Shown here in pieces: positions 8,501 to 18,500 of a DNA stretch of 48,989 bases. The position numbers were made by a program, and so were the translations under genes. Position 1 is the first letter of the stretch. Every line of letters begins with the position of its first letter. The notes below the pieces were generated by a model. It ran no database searches and had not been told where the DNA came from. It saw nothing but the letters and a program-made list of their open reading frames with translations. The DNA is from CAYQTE01 sp964420285 (GTDB lineage: Bacteria; Planctomycetota; Phycisphaerae; Tepidisphaerales; Tepidisphaeraceae), in the NCBI GenBank assembly GCA_964420285.1, contig CAYQTE010000035.1, forward strand, positions 1-48,989, read 5' to 3'.

Positions 8501-11500
8501 GTTGCCGCAGTACGACCTGGCTGTGTGTCCAGGCCAGTTCGAAGACGCGGTCGGCCAGCCGGCGGTCGTGGTATTTCTCGGCCAGCGCCAACGCGGCTTC
8601 GTAGGTTTCGGCAGCGCCGGTAACCAGATGCAGTCGAACCGTCTGGTCGGGCTCGATCGTCACCGTGTTGCGAATCGCCACGATCGGGTCGAGCACCGAG
8701 CCGACGCTGTCGCTGAGGGCTGGGCGATGCATCGCCGCCGGATCGGCCAGAGTGCGGCCACGCCCCAGGAATTCGCTCCGGTCCGTTTCATACGACGTCG
8801 GCGCGGCCGTATCGCCGTGGACGGCCATGAGGTGCAGCATCCAGGGCGGCCGCTCGCTGGCCGAACGCGGCCGGCGCGTGCACAGAATCGCCCGGCGGGC
8901 GCGAAGCAGTTGTGTCTGGACGAACAGATTGCTGAACGCCGGATGCGCCGTGTCGGCGGCCTGAGGCGCCAGGACGACTTCGGCATAACTGGTCACTTCG
9001 ATCACGCGCCGGGGCCGGCCGCGATTGGTCAGCGTGAGCCGCCGCAATTCGATGTCGTCTTCCGGCGAAACGCTGATCTCCAGCACGCTATGGAGGTCTC
9101 CGTCCTGGCGTTTGAACTCTGCGCGGCCTTGCGCATAGACGGCCTCATAGCTGACGGGCCGCTTCGCCGTCGGCTGTTGCGCCGCCGACCAGAATTCGCC
9201 CGACGCGACATCGCGCACGTAGCAGAACGTGCCCCAGCCGTCGCAGGTGGAATCCTCGCGCCAGCGGGTCAGTGCCAGATCGCGCCAGCGGCTGTATCCG
9301 CTGCCGGCGGCCGTGACCATGACGTGATAACGACCATTGGACAGCAGATGCACCTCGGGAACCCGCGTTTGCGCCGTGGCAAAGACGCGGAAATTTGCGG
9401 CCGGATCAACCGATGCCCCCGGCGTGCCGGCAATTTCGGTGACGCGCGGAAAGACCGACGGCGCCTTGGGCACCCGTTCCTGCAACAGCAAATCCGTTGC
9501 GCGAAAAGCGGGGTCGGACTGAAAGCGCCGTTGCATCGGCCGGTCCAGCAATAGCGACGCCAGCGACAGCAACGCCATGCCCTGATGGTGTGCCATGTAC
9601 GAACGCACCGGCGCGTTGGGCTCATTGGGCGGCAATCGCGCCGCGTCATAATCGATGGCCTCGTAAAAGCCGTACCGTTGAAGTCGGCCTTCACGCGCCA
9701 GGCGGCGCAGATTCGCGCAGGAGGCTTCGGCGTCCACCATCAGCGCCAGGGCGCTGGCGTATGGTGCCACGACCAGATCGTCCGCCAACCCGCGTTTGAA
9801 TCCCAGCCCCGGAACGCCGAACGCTTTATATTGATAATTCCCCTGCGAATCGGTTTTCAGATATCCGGATTCCGAAATGCCCCACGCCACCCCGCGCTCG
9901 CGCCCATACACAATCTGCCGGCGCACCACCGCCTCATACGTTTCGTCCAGAAGCGTGTTGTCATAGGTCGGCATCACCAGCAGCGGCATGAGATACTCGA
10001 ACATCGACCCGCTCCACGACATCAGCGCCATGCCGCGCCCGGTATTGGTCAACGAGCGGCCGAGCCTGAACCAGTGTTCCTGCGGAAGTTTGCCCTGCGC
10101 GATCGCGACATAGCTGGCCAGGCGAGCCTCCGACGCCAGCAGGTCATAGAAACCGGCGTCGAGTCGGTGCTCGGCGATGTTGTATCCGATGCTCAGCAGG
10201 TGACGATCCGCATCGTACAAGAACCCGTACTCTACGTCGCTCAATTCCCGGCATCGAACCGCCAGGCGGCGCGATTCGGAGATTCGTCTGGAGGCCATCT
10301 CCGATCCGGCCGCGATGGCGGCCCGCAGTCTATTCAACCAGTCGCTTTCGTCGCCCGTGACGGCGGTATTTGTCGATGTTCGTTTTCGCAATGCTTCGTC
10401 GAGCAACGGAACCATCACGGATTCCATCCGGGCCACGTCGCCGGTCGTCGGCACATCGTCGAGCTTTGCGATGATGTCGCGCAAACCGTCAGATAGCGTC
10501 GAGACCGCCTCGGCGCCCTTCCATGTCATCGCAGCGCCAGGCAGCAACGCCGCCCAGGGCGCCAGATGGCTCGTTTCTTCCAGATTCATCCGGCATTGCC
10601 GTTCAAATGCCGCCGACCACCAGCCCAGTTCACCGTCGGCATCGGCTCCAACCGCAGCGACAAGTTCGGCGGCCTTCGACGCCGCGTCCTGCAGGAGAGC
10701 CGCGGACGCCGACACTGCTTGCGGCGGCGTCCTGAACCGGTCGCGAAGCCCGTGGAGCCGGTCCACGACTTTCGCGATGGCCGGTATGTCAGACGCACCG
10801 GCCGAGTCGAAAACCAGATCGAGCGTCGTGCCCAGTCCCGTGAAGATGACAGGGCGTACAAGGAGTTGAGACGGCAGCGCATCCAGACCCGCCGCCAGCG
10901 TCAGCAGATGTCCGGCCAGATTGCCGCTGTCGACGGTCGAGACATAGGCGGGTCGCAGTGGCTGGAGCGTGCGCGTGTCGTACCAATTATGAAAATGGCC
11001 GCGATATCGCTCGAGCTTGTCCAGCGTCGCCAGAGTGCGCGCCGTGCGTTCCAGAACCTGCGATGCCGGTATGTAGCCAAAGTCGTACGCGCCCAGATTC
11101 GCCAGCAGCGAGATGCCGATGTTGGTCGGGGAAGTCCTGTGTGCGATGCCCTGCGGCGGCCCTTCCTGAAAATTGTCGGGCGGCAGTTCGTTGTCAGCGG
11201 CCGTCACAAACGTCTCGAAGAACCGCCATGTACGCCGCGCGATTCTGGCCAGGAAATCCAGGTCGGCGGCCGTCAATCTGGACCTGCGCCGCGGCGTGGG
11301 TCGGCTCAGCCAATGCGCGATGCCCGGCGCCAGCAGCCAAAGCCCACACACCGGCGCCGCCACCGCCAACGCCGCGGGTCGCAAAATGCCCAGGGCCAGC
11401 AACGACAGTGCGGCAGTCACCGGCAGCACCCACATCGACCGGTAATACCCCGCCAATTCGGTGCCGGCTGCGCGCTGCGCTTCGCGCGCCGTGCGCCACT

Positions 11501-14500
11501 CCAGCAATCTGCGTCGGGTGATGAACAATCGGACCAGTGTCCGCGCCACCGCGTCGGCGCTGACCTGGGCATCATACGGCAGGCACGCCAGTGCAAATGC
11601 CTGCGCCAGGAATTGGCGGCCGACCGATGTCCCCACCAGCCGAACGTGATAACTCACGGGCAGATCCGCCGGCCGATGACTCAGTTCCGTGGCGCCCGCC
11701 AGAACCGACGGAAGGAGCAGGATGGCGATGACGAGCATCGTGTAGAACAGCGCCCCGCCCGGCAGAAACCAGCCGCCGACCAGCAGGACCACCAATCCCG
11801 CTGGCATCACACTGCGACGGAGATTGTCCAGAATCTTCCATCGCGACAACGCCGAGATCGGATTGGCAACCGGCCGCATATCGGCGCCGGGCACGCGCGG
11901 CATCAGCCACGGGACGATCTGCCAGTCGCCGCGAATCCAGCGATGCCGCCGGCCCATTTCGACGCAATAGGCCGATGGATATTCCTCGAACAGCAGGACA
12001 TCGCTGACAAGTCCGGCCCGCGCGTACGCTCCTTCGAGGAGGTCGTGGCTGAGGATGTGATTTTCCGGCAGACGCCCGCCCAACGCCTGGCGGACGGCAT
12101 CCACGTCGTAGATCCCCTTCCCGACAAATGACCCCTCGCCGAAAAGATCCTGATAGACGTCGGACACGGCCAGCGTGTACGGATCAATCCCCGGCTCGCC
12201 CCCGGAAAGCCTCGCCAGCCGCGAGCGGCCCACGCTGGCTGCATTGATGGCGACGCGAGGCTGAAGAATGCCGTAACCCGCCGTGACGCGACCCAGCGCC
12301 GCGTCGAAATACGGCCGGTTCAATGGGTGCGCCAGCGTGCCGACGAGCTGCCTGGCCGAATCGCGCGGAAGCTGCGTATCGCTGTCGAGCGTGATGACGT
12401 ACCGCACGCCGGCCAGGTCGTCGGCAGGGCCGACGATGGTATCGAATCGGCCAGTCTCACCGCGCAGCATGTTGTTGAAATCTTCGAGCTTTCCGCGTTT
12501 GCGTTCGCGGCCCATCCAGACATTCTCCTGCGCGTTCCAGCACCGGGCACGGTGAAAAAGGAAAAACGGACCGGATTGGGTTGTGCCATCAGGGGAATCG
12601 CGGTCTCCGTTGTCGGTGTATTTCGCGTTCAGGGACTCGATACCGTCCCGCGCCTGTTTCAGCAAAGCCTCATCGCCCGGCATCGTCTCGCTGGCGGCAT
12701 CGCGAAAATCGGTAAGCAGGGCGAACAGGACATTGCCATCGCGATTGGCCAGGTACCGCACTTCCATCCCTTCAAGAAGTTCTTCGACCTCGAGCTTGTC
12801 CGTCAACATCGCCGGCACCACAACGATCACACGGTGCGCCGATGGAATCCCCTTTGAGAAATCCAGCCTGGGCAGCATGTGCGGCGGCGCCAGGCGCGTC
12901 GCCGCCCATTGGATCAGCGCCACCGCAAATTGACTGGCGCACGCCAATACGATCACGCCCCAGGCGGCCAGGCCCCCATATCCCATGCCATGCCGCGACG
13001 CGATGAGCAGTATCAGACTGGTGACTGCGATCGTGACCGCCAGCAGCGAGCCGAGATAGATCAATAGTGGAAACCGCCGCCCGATCCGGCTCAACAGGCG
13101 TTGGAAGCTGAATCGCATCCGCGCCGACCGCTCAAGGCGTTCTCGACCGGAATCGACCAGAAAATACCCGACGTGATGCCCACGGCCCGTGCCGGCAATC
13201 CCATCGCCACTCTTTCGGACGTCACCCTGGCTGGCGGCGCGGGCCAGCTCCACCGCGCGGCGAGCCACGTCCTCTTCGGAAAACGCACTGTCAGCGGCGA
13301 TTTCCTCGACCGCGTGCCGGTACCAGTCGCGCGTCGCAAAATCCATCTGCGGATAGACGCCGCACGGATCGGTCCGCAGAATCCGCTCGACCGAGCTCAT
13401 GGTCTCGACGAAATCCCGCCACTCGACGGCGCCCAGAAATCGCAGGCTGCCGATGCTGTTGCCGATGGAAACCTGGTCGGCGGCCTGGCTCTGGCTGGCC
13501 TGCTGGAAAATACTCTCGATCGATTGTCCCTGTTCGGCGACGCGGTGCTCCAGCCATGTGACCGGAAACATCAGCGCCTGCCCCTGGCCCTGCAGGCGGC
13601 TGGCGAATTCCGCGACAAACGAGGTGGTCAAGGGAGGGTTCTCCTTCACCATCTCCGCCAGGACCATCACCACGTTCGCCGGCGCTGATGTGGCCGTTTC
13701 AAGCATGCGATCGACCCAGAATGCCGCCCGCTCCCGCTCCCGCCGCCCCGCCGCCACGCGCACCACGACACGCCGCAGATTCTCCAGCAGCGCCAAACGC
13801 AGCATGATCGGTATCGCCCACAGTTCCCCCAGCCGCAACGGCGTCACCGATTGATACGAGGCCACGAACGCGCGAAGGCTCTCGGCATCGATCCGGCCGT
13901 CCACGTGCGAAATCAGCTCCAGCGCAATGGCATAGGCGCGGGGATAACCCGCGGTCTGTCCATTGCTCAGCCGGGGAAGCTCGCGGCTGTATCCGCGCGG
14001 CAGGTGCCGCCGCGCGATGCGAATCTGCTCATCGATGAGATGGTAGTTGTCGAGCAGCCACTCGGCGGCCGGCGTGATGCGCCGGCCTCGCTTCACGGCA
14101 TCGGTAATGAGGAGATTGGCCTCGTGGAGCACCGCCGCGTTGGCGGAAAGTCGCGGCAGGAGCCGGTCCGCGTCGCGCCAACCCGGGGGCATCAACTCAT
14201 GCAGACCGGCCAGAGTCCGGGCATGACGATCCAACTGATCGATCGTGTACAACTCATCGCGAAGCGGTAATTCGTCAGCGCCGAGTCCGGGCAGTTCTTT
14301 GCCAGCGAGCAACCGGCGCAATCGCCCAATGGGATTCGGCCGCTCCGCGACTCTCGGGATTTCGAAAAACAACGCCGCAATGCTCCCATTTGTTCTGATG
14401 CGGCCCTCGCCGCGTCGCACCCGCCGTGAAGCCACGGTCCGCGCCGGGCCGTTCGACCGGGGCCGCACGACTTCAGCGTATGACGCGGTTGTTCCGCCGG

Positions 14501-14528
14501 GAACGATGAAAATCCGCCAGTTTATCAA
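5532..14528 (-). CDS. ndvB: Cyclic beta-1,2-glucan synthase (NdvB/ChvB type)
   Basis: This giant protein (up to 2998 residues; rhizobial NdvB is about 2800) would make periplasmic cyclic beta-1,2-glucan from UDP-glucose at the inner membrane. Domains in order: a cytosolic N-terminal region (1-475), membrane segments (about 480-545), a GT84 glycosyltransferase (about 570-890, with DSDTQLP near 716 and RHRWIRGDWQ near 863), further membrane segments (about 900-945 and 1030-1070), a glucoamylase-like domain (about 1090-1680, with SYMAHHQGMAL near 1641), then two successive GH94/GT36-type beta-sandwich regions and a GH94 catalytic barrel. The GH94 acid motif GTGDWNDGMN is intact near 2680; in the family this domain trims chain length by phosphorolysis. 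The start is uncertain: TTG 14528 has no ribosome-binding site, and GTG 14468 is one alternative. No NdvA exporter gene is nearby. Confidence 0.9.
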   Translation of the reverse strand: MINWRIFIVPGGTTASYAEVVRPRSNGPARTVASRRVRRGEGRIRTNGSIAALFFEIPRVAERPNPIGRLRRLLAGKELPGLGADELPLRDELYTIDQLDRHARTLAGLHELMPPGWRDADRLLPRLSANAAVLHEANLLITDAVKRGRRITPAAEWLLDNYHLIDEQIRIARRHLPRGYSRELPRLSNGQTAGYPRAYAIALELISHVDGRIDAESLRAFVASYQSVTPLRLGELWAIPIMLRLALLENLRRVVVRVAAGRRERERAAFWVDRMLETATSAPANVVMVLAEMVKENPPLTTSFVAEFASRLQGQGQALMFPVTWLEHRVAEQGQSIESIFQQASQSQAADQVSIGNSIGSLRFLGAVEWRDFVETMSSVERILRTDPCGVYPQMDFATRDWYRHAVEEIAADSAFSEEDVARRAVELARAASQGDVRKSGDGIAGTGRGHHVGYFLVDSGRERLERSARMRFSFQRLLSRIGRRFPLLIYLGSLLAVTIAVTSLILLIASRHGMGYGGLAAWGVIVLACASQFAVALIQWAATRLAPPHMLPRLDFSKGIPSAHRVIVVVPAMLTDKLEVEELLEGMEVRYLANRDGNVLFALLTDFRDAASETMPGDEALLKQARDGIESLNAKYTDNGDRDSPDGTTQSGPFFLFHRARCWNAQENVWMGRERKRGKLEDFNNMLRGETGRFDTIVGPADDLAGVRYVITLDSDTQLPRDSARQLVGTLAHPLNRPYFDAALGRVTAGYGILQPRVAINAASVGRSRLARLSGGEPGIDPYTLAVSDVYQDLFGEGSFVGKGIYDVDAVRQALGGRLPENHILSHDLLEGAYARAGLVSDVLLFEEYPSAYCVEMGRRHRWIRGDWQIVPWLMPRVPGADMRPVANPISALSRWKILDNLRRSVMPAGLVVLLVGGWFLPGGALFYTMLVIAILLLPSVLAGATELSHRPADLPVSYHVRLVGTSVGRQFLAQAFALACLPYDAQVSADAVARTLVRLFITRRRLLEWRTAREAQRAAGTELAGYYRSMWVLPVTAALSLLALGILRPAALAVAAPVCGLWLLAPGIAHWLSRPTPRRRSRLTAADLDFLARIARRTWRFFETFVTAADNELPPDNFQEGPPQGIAHRTSPTNIGISLLANLGAYDFGYIPASQVLERTARTLATLDKLERYRGHFHNWYDTRTLQPLRPAYVSTVDSGNLAGHLLTLAAGLDALPSQLLVRPVIFTGLGTTLDLVFDSAGASDIPAIAKVVDRLHGLRDRFRTPPQAVSASAALLQDAASKAAELVAAVGADADGELGWWSAAFERQCRMNLEETSHLAPWAALLPGAAMTWKGAEAVSTLSDGLRDIIAKLDDVPTTGDVARMESVMVPLLDEALRKRTSTNTAVTGDESDWLNRLRAAIAAGSEMASRRISESRRLAVRCRELSDVEYGFLYDADRHLLSIGYNIAEHRLDAGFYDLLASEARLASYVAIAQGKLPQEHWFRLGRSLTNTGRGMALMSWSGSMFEYLMPLLVMPTYDNTLLDETYEAVVRRQIVYGRERGVAWGISESGYLKTDSQGNYQYKAFGVPGLGFKRGLADDLVVAPYASALALMVDAEASCANLRRLAREGRLQRYGFYEAIDYDAARLPPNEPNAPVRSYMAHHQGMALLSLASLLLDRPMQRRFQSDPAFRATDLLLQERVPKAPSVFPRVTEIAGTPGASVDPAANFRVFATAQTRVPEVHLLSNGRYHVMVTAAGSGYSRWRDLALTRWREDSTCDGWGTFCYVRDVASGEFWSAAQQPTAKRPVSYEAVYAQGRAEFKRQDGDLHSVLEISVSPEDDIELRRLTLTNRGRPRRVIEVTSYAEVVLAPQAADTAHPAFSNLFVQTQLLRARRAILCTRRPRSASERPPWMLHLMAVHGDTAAPTSYETDRSEFLGRGRTLADPAAMHRPALSDSVGSVLDPIVAIRNTVTIEPDQTVRLHLVTGAAETYEAALALAEKYHDRRLADRVFELAWTHSQVVLRQLDAAEPDTQLYGRLASHILYANSHLRAPGSVIARNQRGQSGLWGYGISGDLPIVLLRLTDQSHINLVRQLVQAHAYWRLHGLAVDLVIWNEDQSGYRQLLQDQIAAVITSRSETNLLDKPGGIFIRRLEQISEEDKVLMLTVSRVIISDTAGTLAEQMDRRRGVDLPVPRFRPVRSRRGEIPVGVEVPAHDLAEFNGIGGFTRDGREYVITTTAQTRTPAPWVNVLANPWFGSLVSESGSAYTWCENAQTYRLTPWANDPVGDGGGEAFYIRDEESGRFWSPSPLPARGAMPYTTRHGFGYSVFEYTEGGITSEMLMYVATDAPVKFFSFKVRNTSGRARRLSITGYFELVLGDRRATHAPHVVTEVDPKTGAFLARNSYNSEFSERVAFLDASDTKRTVTGDRAEFLGRNGGPGEPAALSRARLSGRLGAALDPCAAMQVVVDLPDQQEREIVFTFGTGRDLADARNLVNRFRGVGPARAALEAVWSFWTRTLGVVHVETPDASLNFLANGWLLYQVLASRVWGRSGFYQSGGAFGFRDQLQDVMSLVHADPSTLRGHLLRCAGRQFREGDVQHWWHPTQGRGVRTRISDDFLWLPYVTCHYVTALGDMGVLDEKVNFLEGRPVQPEEDSYYDLPNRSEESATLYQHCVRAIRHGLRFGEHGLPLMGTGDWNDGMNLVGEHGKGESVWLAFFLHDVLTQFADLARQHNDPEFAAQCAAEAHKLRENIEAHGWDGDWYRRAYFDNGMPLGSATNLECRIDSIPQSWSMLSHAANPQRSRLALAAVDRQLVKRNLGLIQLFDPPFDKSELNPGYVKGYVPGVRENGGQYTHAAIWTVMAFAAAGDSARAWELFQLINPIRHGDTPDAIQTYKVEPYVVAADVYANPQHAGRGGWTWYTGSAGWMYRLITESLLGLHLEVDKLRFTPCMPAGWETLKIHYRYREALYHITYRRRGAGNVVKRVTQDGSDQPQGVLRLIDDRREHSVDVEIE

Positions 14529-14854
14529 ACTTTTGGTGACAGATTGGTGACACGTGATGCGATGGGGTACCTATTGCGCGGACGCTTCTTGCTTCCTATC
14601 TCTGGTCAGATCACACGGCGCTTTACCGTGTCCGCGCTGCGTTATGGGTTCGGGGGCCGCGAAGAAAAGTCCGCCGCCAAGGGAGGCCAGTGATGGCGGG
14701 GCCAGATTCGAATGACTGACTGCATTAACCATGGAAAACGGGCCACTCTACTATGGGCGCGTTCGAACGACCTTGCGATCTGGGCAAAGGGCGCGGCTTT
14801 TTTGGCAGTTACATCTCCTTTGCATTCTCCCATACAGTGACCGGAGACAACGAG
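14529..14854. other. Divergent intergenic region
   Basis: These 326 bases separate the minus-strand glucan synthase gene from the plus-strand lipoprotein gene, so promoters for both should lie here. A short direct repeat (TTGGTGACA, 14533 and 14545) sits just upstream of the glucan synthase start. I see no gene and no clear -35/-10 pair. Confidence 0.4.
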
Positions 14855-15535
14855 ATGTATTCAACATATTCGCGCACAACTATGCTTCTCCGAATCGCGC
14901 GCTGCGCAAGCGTGTCGCGGATGCGTTTCGTCGCCTCGGGTCTGGTGCTTCTTTTCGCCGGCGGCTGCGCCAGCATCCGCGTGACCGATCCCCTCGAAAC
15001 GGCGACCGAACAGTTTCTCATGAGCGAAGCGGCACGGCAGGCGATCGGCCAACTGGCGACAGACTCGCTTCGCGATCGAAAGGTCTACGTCAATACCGCT
15101 TTTATCACTTCCGACCGCGAGCCGGCGCCGCAAATACTCTTCGCCATCGCAGAACTGCGGGCCAAGCTACTGACCGATGGCGTCCGCCTCGTTGATCACC
15201 AATCGGACGCCCAGATCGTTTTGGAATTGCGCACCGGATCGATCGGCATCGACCGCACGGAATTCCTGCTGGGAATTCCTGCTACGGCAGTGCCCGCCGG
15301 CGGCACCCCCGGCACGGGCGTCTCTGTTGTCAGTATCTCGACACCCGAATTGGCGCTGCTCAAGAGCACCAAGCAACAAGGCTATGCTTCCATTGCCTTC
15401 GTCGCGTACTGGGCTGATTCCGGCGAGATCGTGGCCCATTCCGGACCGTTCATTGGTCGAACGCTGCGTACCGACTATTGGATTTTCGGCACCGGTCCGC
15501 ACACCATCGGCAATATTCCCACAGTCGACAAATGA
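14855..15535 (+). CDS. DUF6655 family lipoprotein
   Basis: This 226-residue protein has a lipobox LFAGGC (lipidated C38) after a hydrophobic segment, so it should be anchored in the periplasm-facing membrane. The body (TDPLETATEQFLMSEA near the lipid site, then repeated beta-strand patterns with GIPATAVP near residue 145) matches the DUF6655 family, which I associate with planctomycetes. The function is unknown. ATG 14855 has GGAG nine bases upstream. A shorter start at M23 would give a more compact lipoprotein signal but lacks a ribosome-binding site. Its TGA overlaps the ATG of the AsmA-like gene by four bases (ATGA), so the two are translationally coupled and probably act in the same envelope process. 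Confidence 0.75.
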   Translation: MYSTYSRTTMLLRIARCASVSRMRFVASGLVLLFAGGCASIRVTDPLETATEQFLMSEAARQAIGQLATDSLRDRKVYVNTAFITSDREPAPQILFAIAELRAKLLTDGVRLVDHQSDAQIVLELRTGSIGIDRTEFLLGIPATAVPAGGTPGTGVSVVSISTPELALLKSTKQQGYASIAFVAYWADSGEIVAHSGPFIGRTLRTDYWIFGTGPHTIGNIPTVDK

Positions 15536-18500
15536 AAAAGCATTCGCGATGGTTCGTGCGTATTCTGTGGGCCGCGGCGGGACCGCTCGTGTTGCCGGCA
15601 CTGACCATGCAGATCATCCTCTGGACCGGAGTTCCCAGACATCTGGTTCTGGACAAACTGCAGCGCCGCACCGGATTGCGCATCGAAGCGGCCAGCCTGA
15701 CGACCGGTTGGATCGGCCATACCACGCTGCGCGATGTGCGCTGTTTCCTCCCGCTGGCCGGCGAGCCGTTTCTGGAAATACCCAACCTGCGCGTCGATCA
15801 TTCCAATCTGATCTCGGCGCTGGCCGGAGATCTGACGATTGAATCGCTATCGCTGGATCATCCGACCATCCGCATCGTGCAGGACTCATCGCAGCGGTGG
15901 AACGTACAGGACATCGCGCAGATTCTTGGCGCCTCGGCGGCGCCGGCGGGCGGCGATTCCGCCGCCAGCAGCGACAGCGCGCGCGAAGCGAACATGCCGC
16001 CGAGCCTGACCATAACGGGTGGCACGCTCGAACTTGTCGACCACCAGAAACGCTCGATGACGCTGGCGCCGCTGGCCTTTTCCGGCTCGCCGCGTGGCCT
16101 GGTCGTCTGGCAATGTCACCTGGCAATTTCCGGTCAACTGTCGGCCGACGCCGAGATCGCACCGGATGCGCGATGGACCCATGTCGTTCATCTCACTCTG
16201 GATCACATCGGACCGTGGCTGCGTCCGTGGATCGGCAAATGGCCGCAGGACGATCATCTGGCCGGAACGTGGAATGGTCGGTTCGTCGATGAGACTCTGG
16301 CCGGCACACTGACAATCGATAACCTGACCGCCGGATTGGTCCATGCCGTCGGATCGGTTCGCCTGGGTTCGGAAACGGCGGGTTCGGTTCTGTCCGCCGA
16401 CGATCTGACCATCGACATTCCCAAGCGACCGGTCCCGGTCGTTCGCATGCTGGGCGGAAGTTTGCTCTGGACGGGAACGACCGCTATCGCCCGCCAGATC
16501 TGGCTGGCCGGCGCCGGCGGCAGCGTCCGCATCGATGGCAGTTTTGCCACCGCCGCGCAAGTCGCCGATCTTTCCACCGCCTGGTATGGATTGGAATATC
16601 CGCCTGGCGTCACGCAATCCGGGTCGCTAAGTCTCAACATTGAACAGCCGTGGCCCCATCATCGCCATGTCAAAGCCGGTCTTTCGACCAAGGGGAGCAC
16701 ATCGAGCACGAATTGGCAGGTCGATTTGCAGGCCGACGGCGCCGGATCGGACTGGAATCAGATGGACTGGTCGCTGGGAGTGTCGACATTGGCCCTTAGG
16801 GCCGGCCGATCGTTTGCTCTACACGATGTGAATGCCAAGCTTACCATGCGGGGCGACGAGGTTGATCTGGCGTCCGTCCAAGCCCCGGGCCTGCCAGAAC
16901 CAGCCGCGCTGAACCTGCACGGGGGCGCGGATCTCAGGCGGAAGCTTGCCTGGGTCTGGGCCGATGCAACGCGATTTCCGGTCGGGACCGATCGTGATCC
17001 CATCGATTTCGACTTCAATGCATGGGCATCGGCACAGGAAATCTGCCTGTCGCAGCTTGATTTACGGCAGGGCGATCTGGCACTGGATGGACGAGGCGAT
17101 TACGTCTATTCGCGGCCAAGCCCGGCAGACTTCTTCGTCAATGCGACGTTGGTCCCAAATCGCGACACGCCCACGGAGGTCGGGCCGTCAACAAAACCCT
17201 ATGGGACGCCGCAGTCGCCGTGGCCGCTGACAGCACGATCGCTGGTTGGCTCGGCTGAGCTGACCGGTACCGTTCGGCCGCTTCACTTGGATATTCATGG
17301 CCATCTCGTCGGCGAAAATATGATGATCGAGAAGCGAGCGGTGGGAGACCTGGCGGTCGATATTCAAGGTCTCCTCGACGCCGACGCCGCAAATGTGCAT
17401 TCCAATACCTTGGATATGCTGGGTGGCCATTGCCAATTGGCGGGATGGTGGCCGACGGACAACCACGCGTTCCGCGTTGATCTAACCGCGCACGACATGC
17501 AGGTGGATCAAGTGGCCGCTCGGAACGACCTCCGGGGGACAGCCGACGCGCATGTGTCCATTGATATCACCTCCGGCACACTCAATGGCGTCCGGGGAGC
17601 CGCCACTGCAACGGTTCACCAATTCGCAATCGTCAATCGATTCCCCTTTGCCGTGAGTGAAGTCGATCTGCCGAGGATTACGCTGAATAACGGCATCGTC
17701 AGGGCCGACGATATCCGATTACTGCAGGGCGAGACCGCATCGACGACGCACCCGGTCAACGGATCAGCCGTTTGGGACGCGGCGGCATCGATCAACCTGC
17801 GGACGCCTTCGCAGATCGAACTCAGCGCCGAGCAGGCGGGAGGCACGTGGGTCATATCGCTTCCGGGTCGGAACGCAGAGGTTTTGCTTCACACTTTTTC
17901 GGCTCAGCTTGCGATCGACATCGCTCGGCAATCCGCTAATGGGCGTATTGACCTTTCGGCGGGCGTTGATTCGCTGGGTGCCGCGACCGGATCGGGCATC
18001 AGGGCCGCGCCGCCAACGTCATCGGCTCTCCCCAGGGTCGAGCTAGTCCTCGCTTCCAAAATTGGGGGCCGGAGCATCGAGATTACCCGCCTGCATGCCG
18101 ATGTTCTCAACGGCCGCCTTGATGGAACGGCGTCGGTTGATATCGATCACCCGGAGCAGGCTCGCGCCTCAGTCCGATGGAGCGATTTCCAAAGCGGCGC
18201 GATCGCCGTGTTGCTGCCGGCAATCAGGCCTATCAACGGCAGCTTCGATGGCAGTATTGATGTCGCGCCGGCCGCGGTTGATCCGGACGCGCCTCCGCCG
18301 CTGGGGCCGTCGCGCGTGGTGATCGATGTCCGCCCCGCAGCCGCTTCGATCGGGCCCGCCAAAGTGGGATCGCTGCACCTGGTCGGGTATTTCGGACCTG
18401 ATCGGTTCGTGCTGAACAGCGACCAGAAATCGCCCAACACGCTGTCGATTGGCGGAGGCGAGGTTCAGTTCTGGGGCCGATTGACCCGCCATCAGGGCGC

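Noticed and set aside
6189..9554. A plus-strand frame of 1121 codons inside the glucan synthase gene
   Set aside because: The composition is rich in Arg, Gln and His as in antisense frames, it has no domains, and it lies wholly opposite a well-supported gene.
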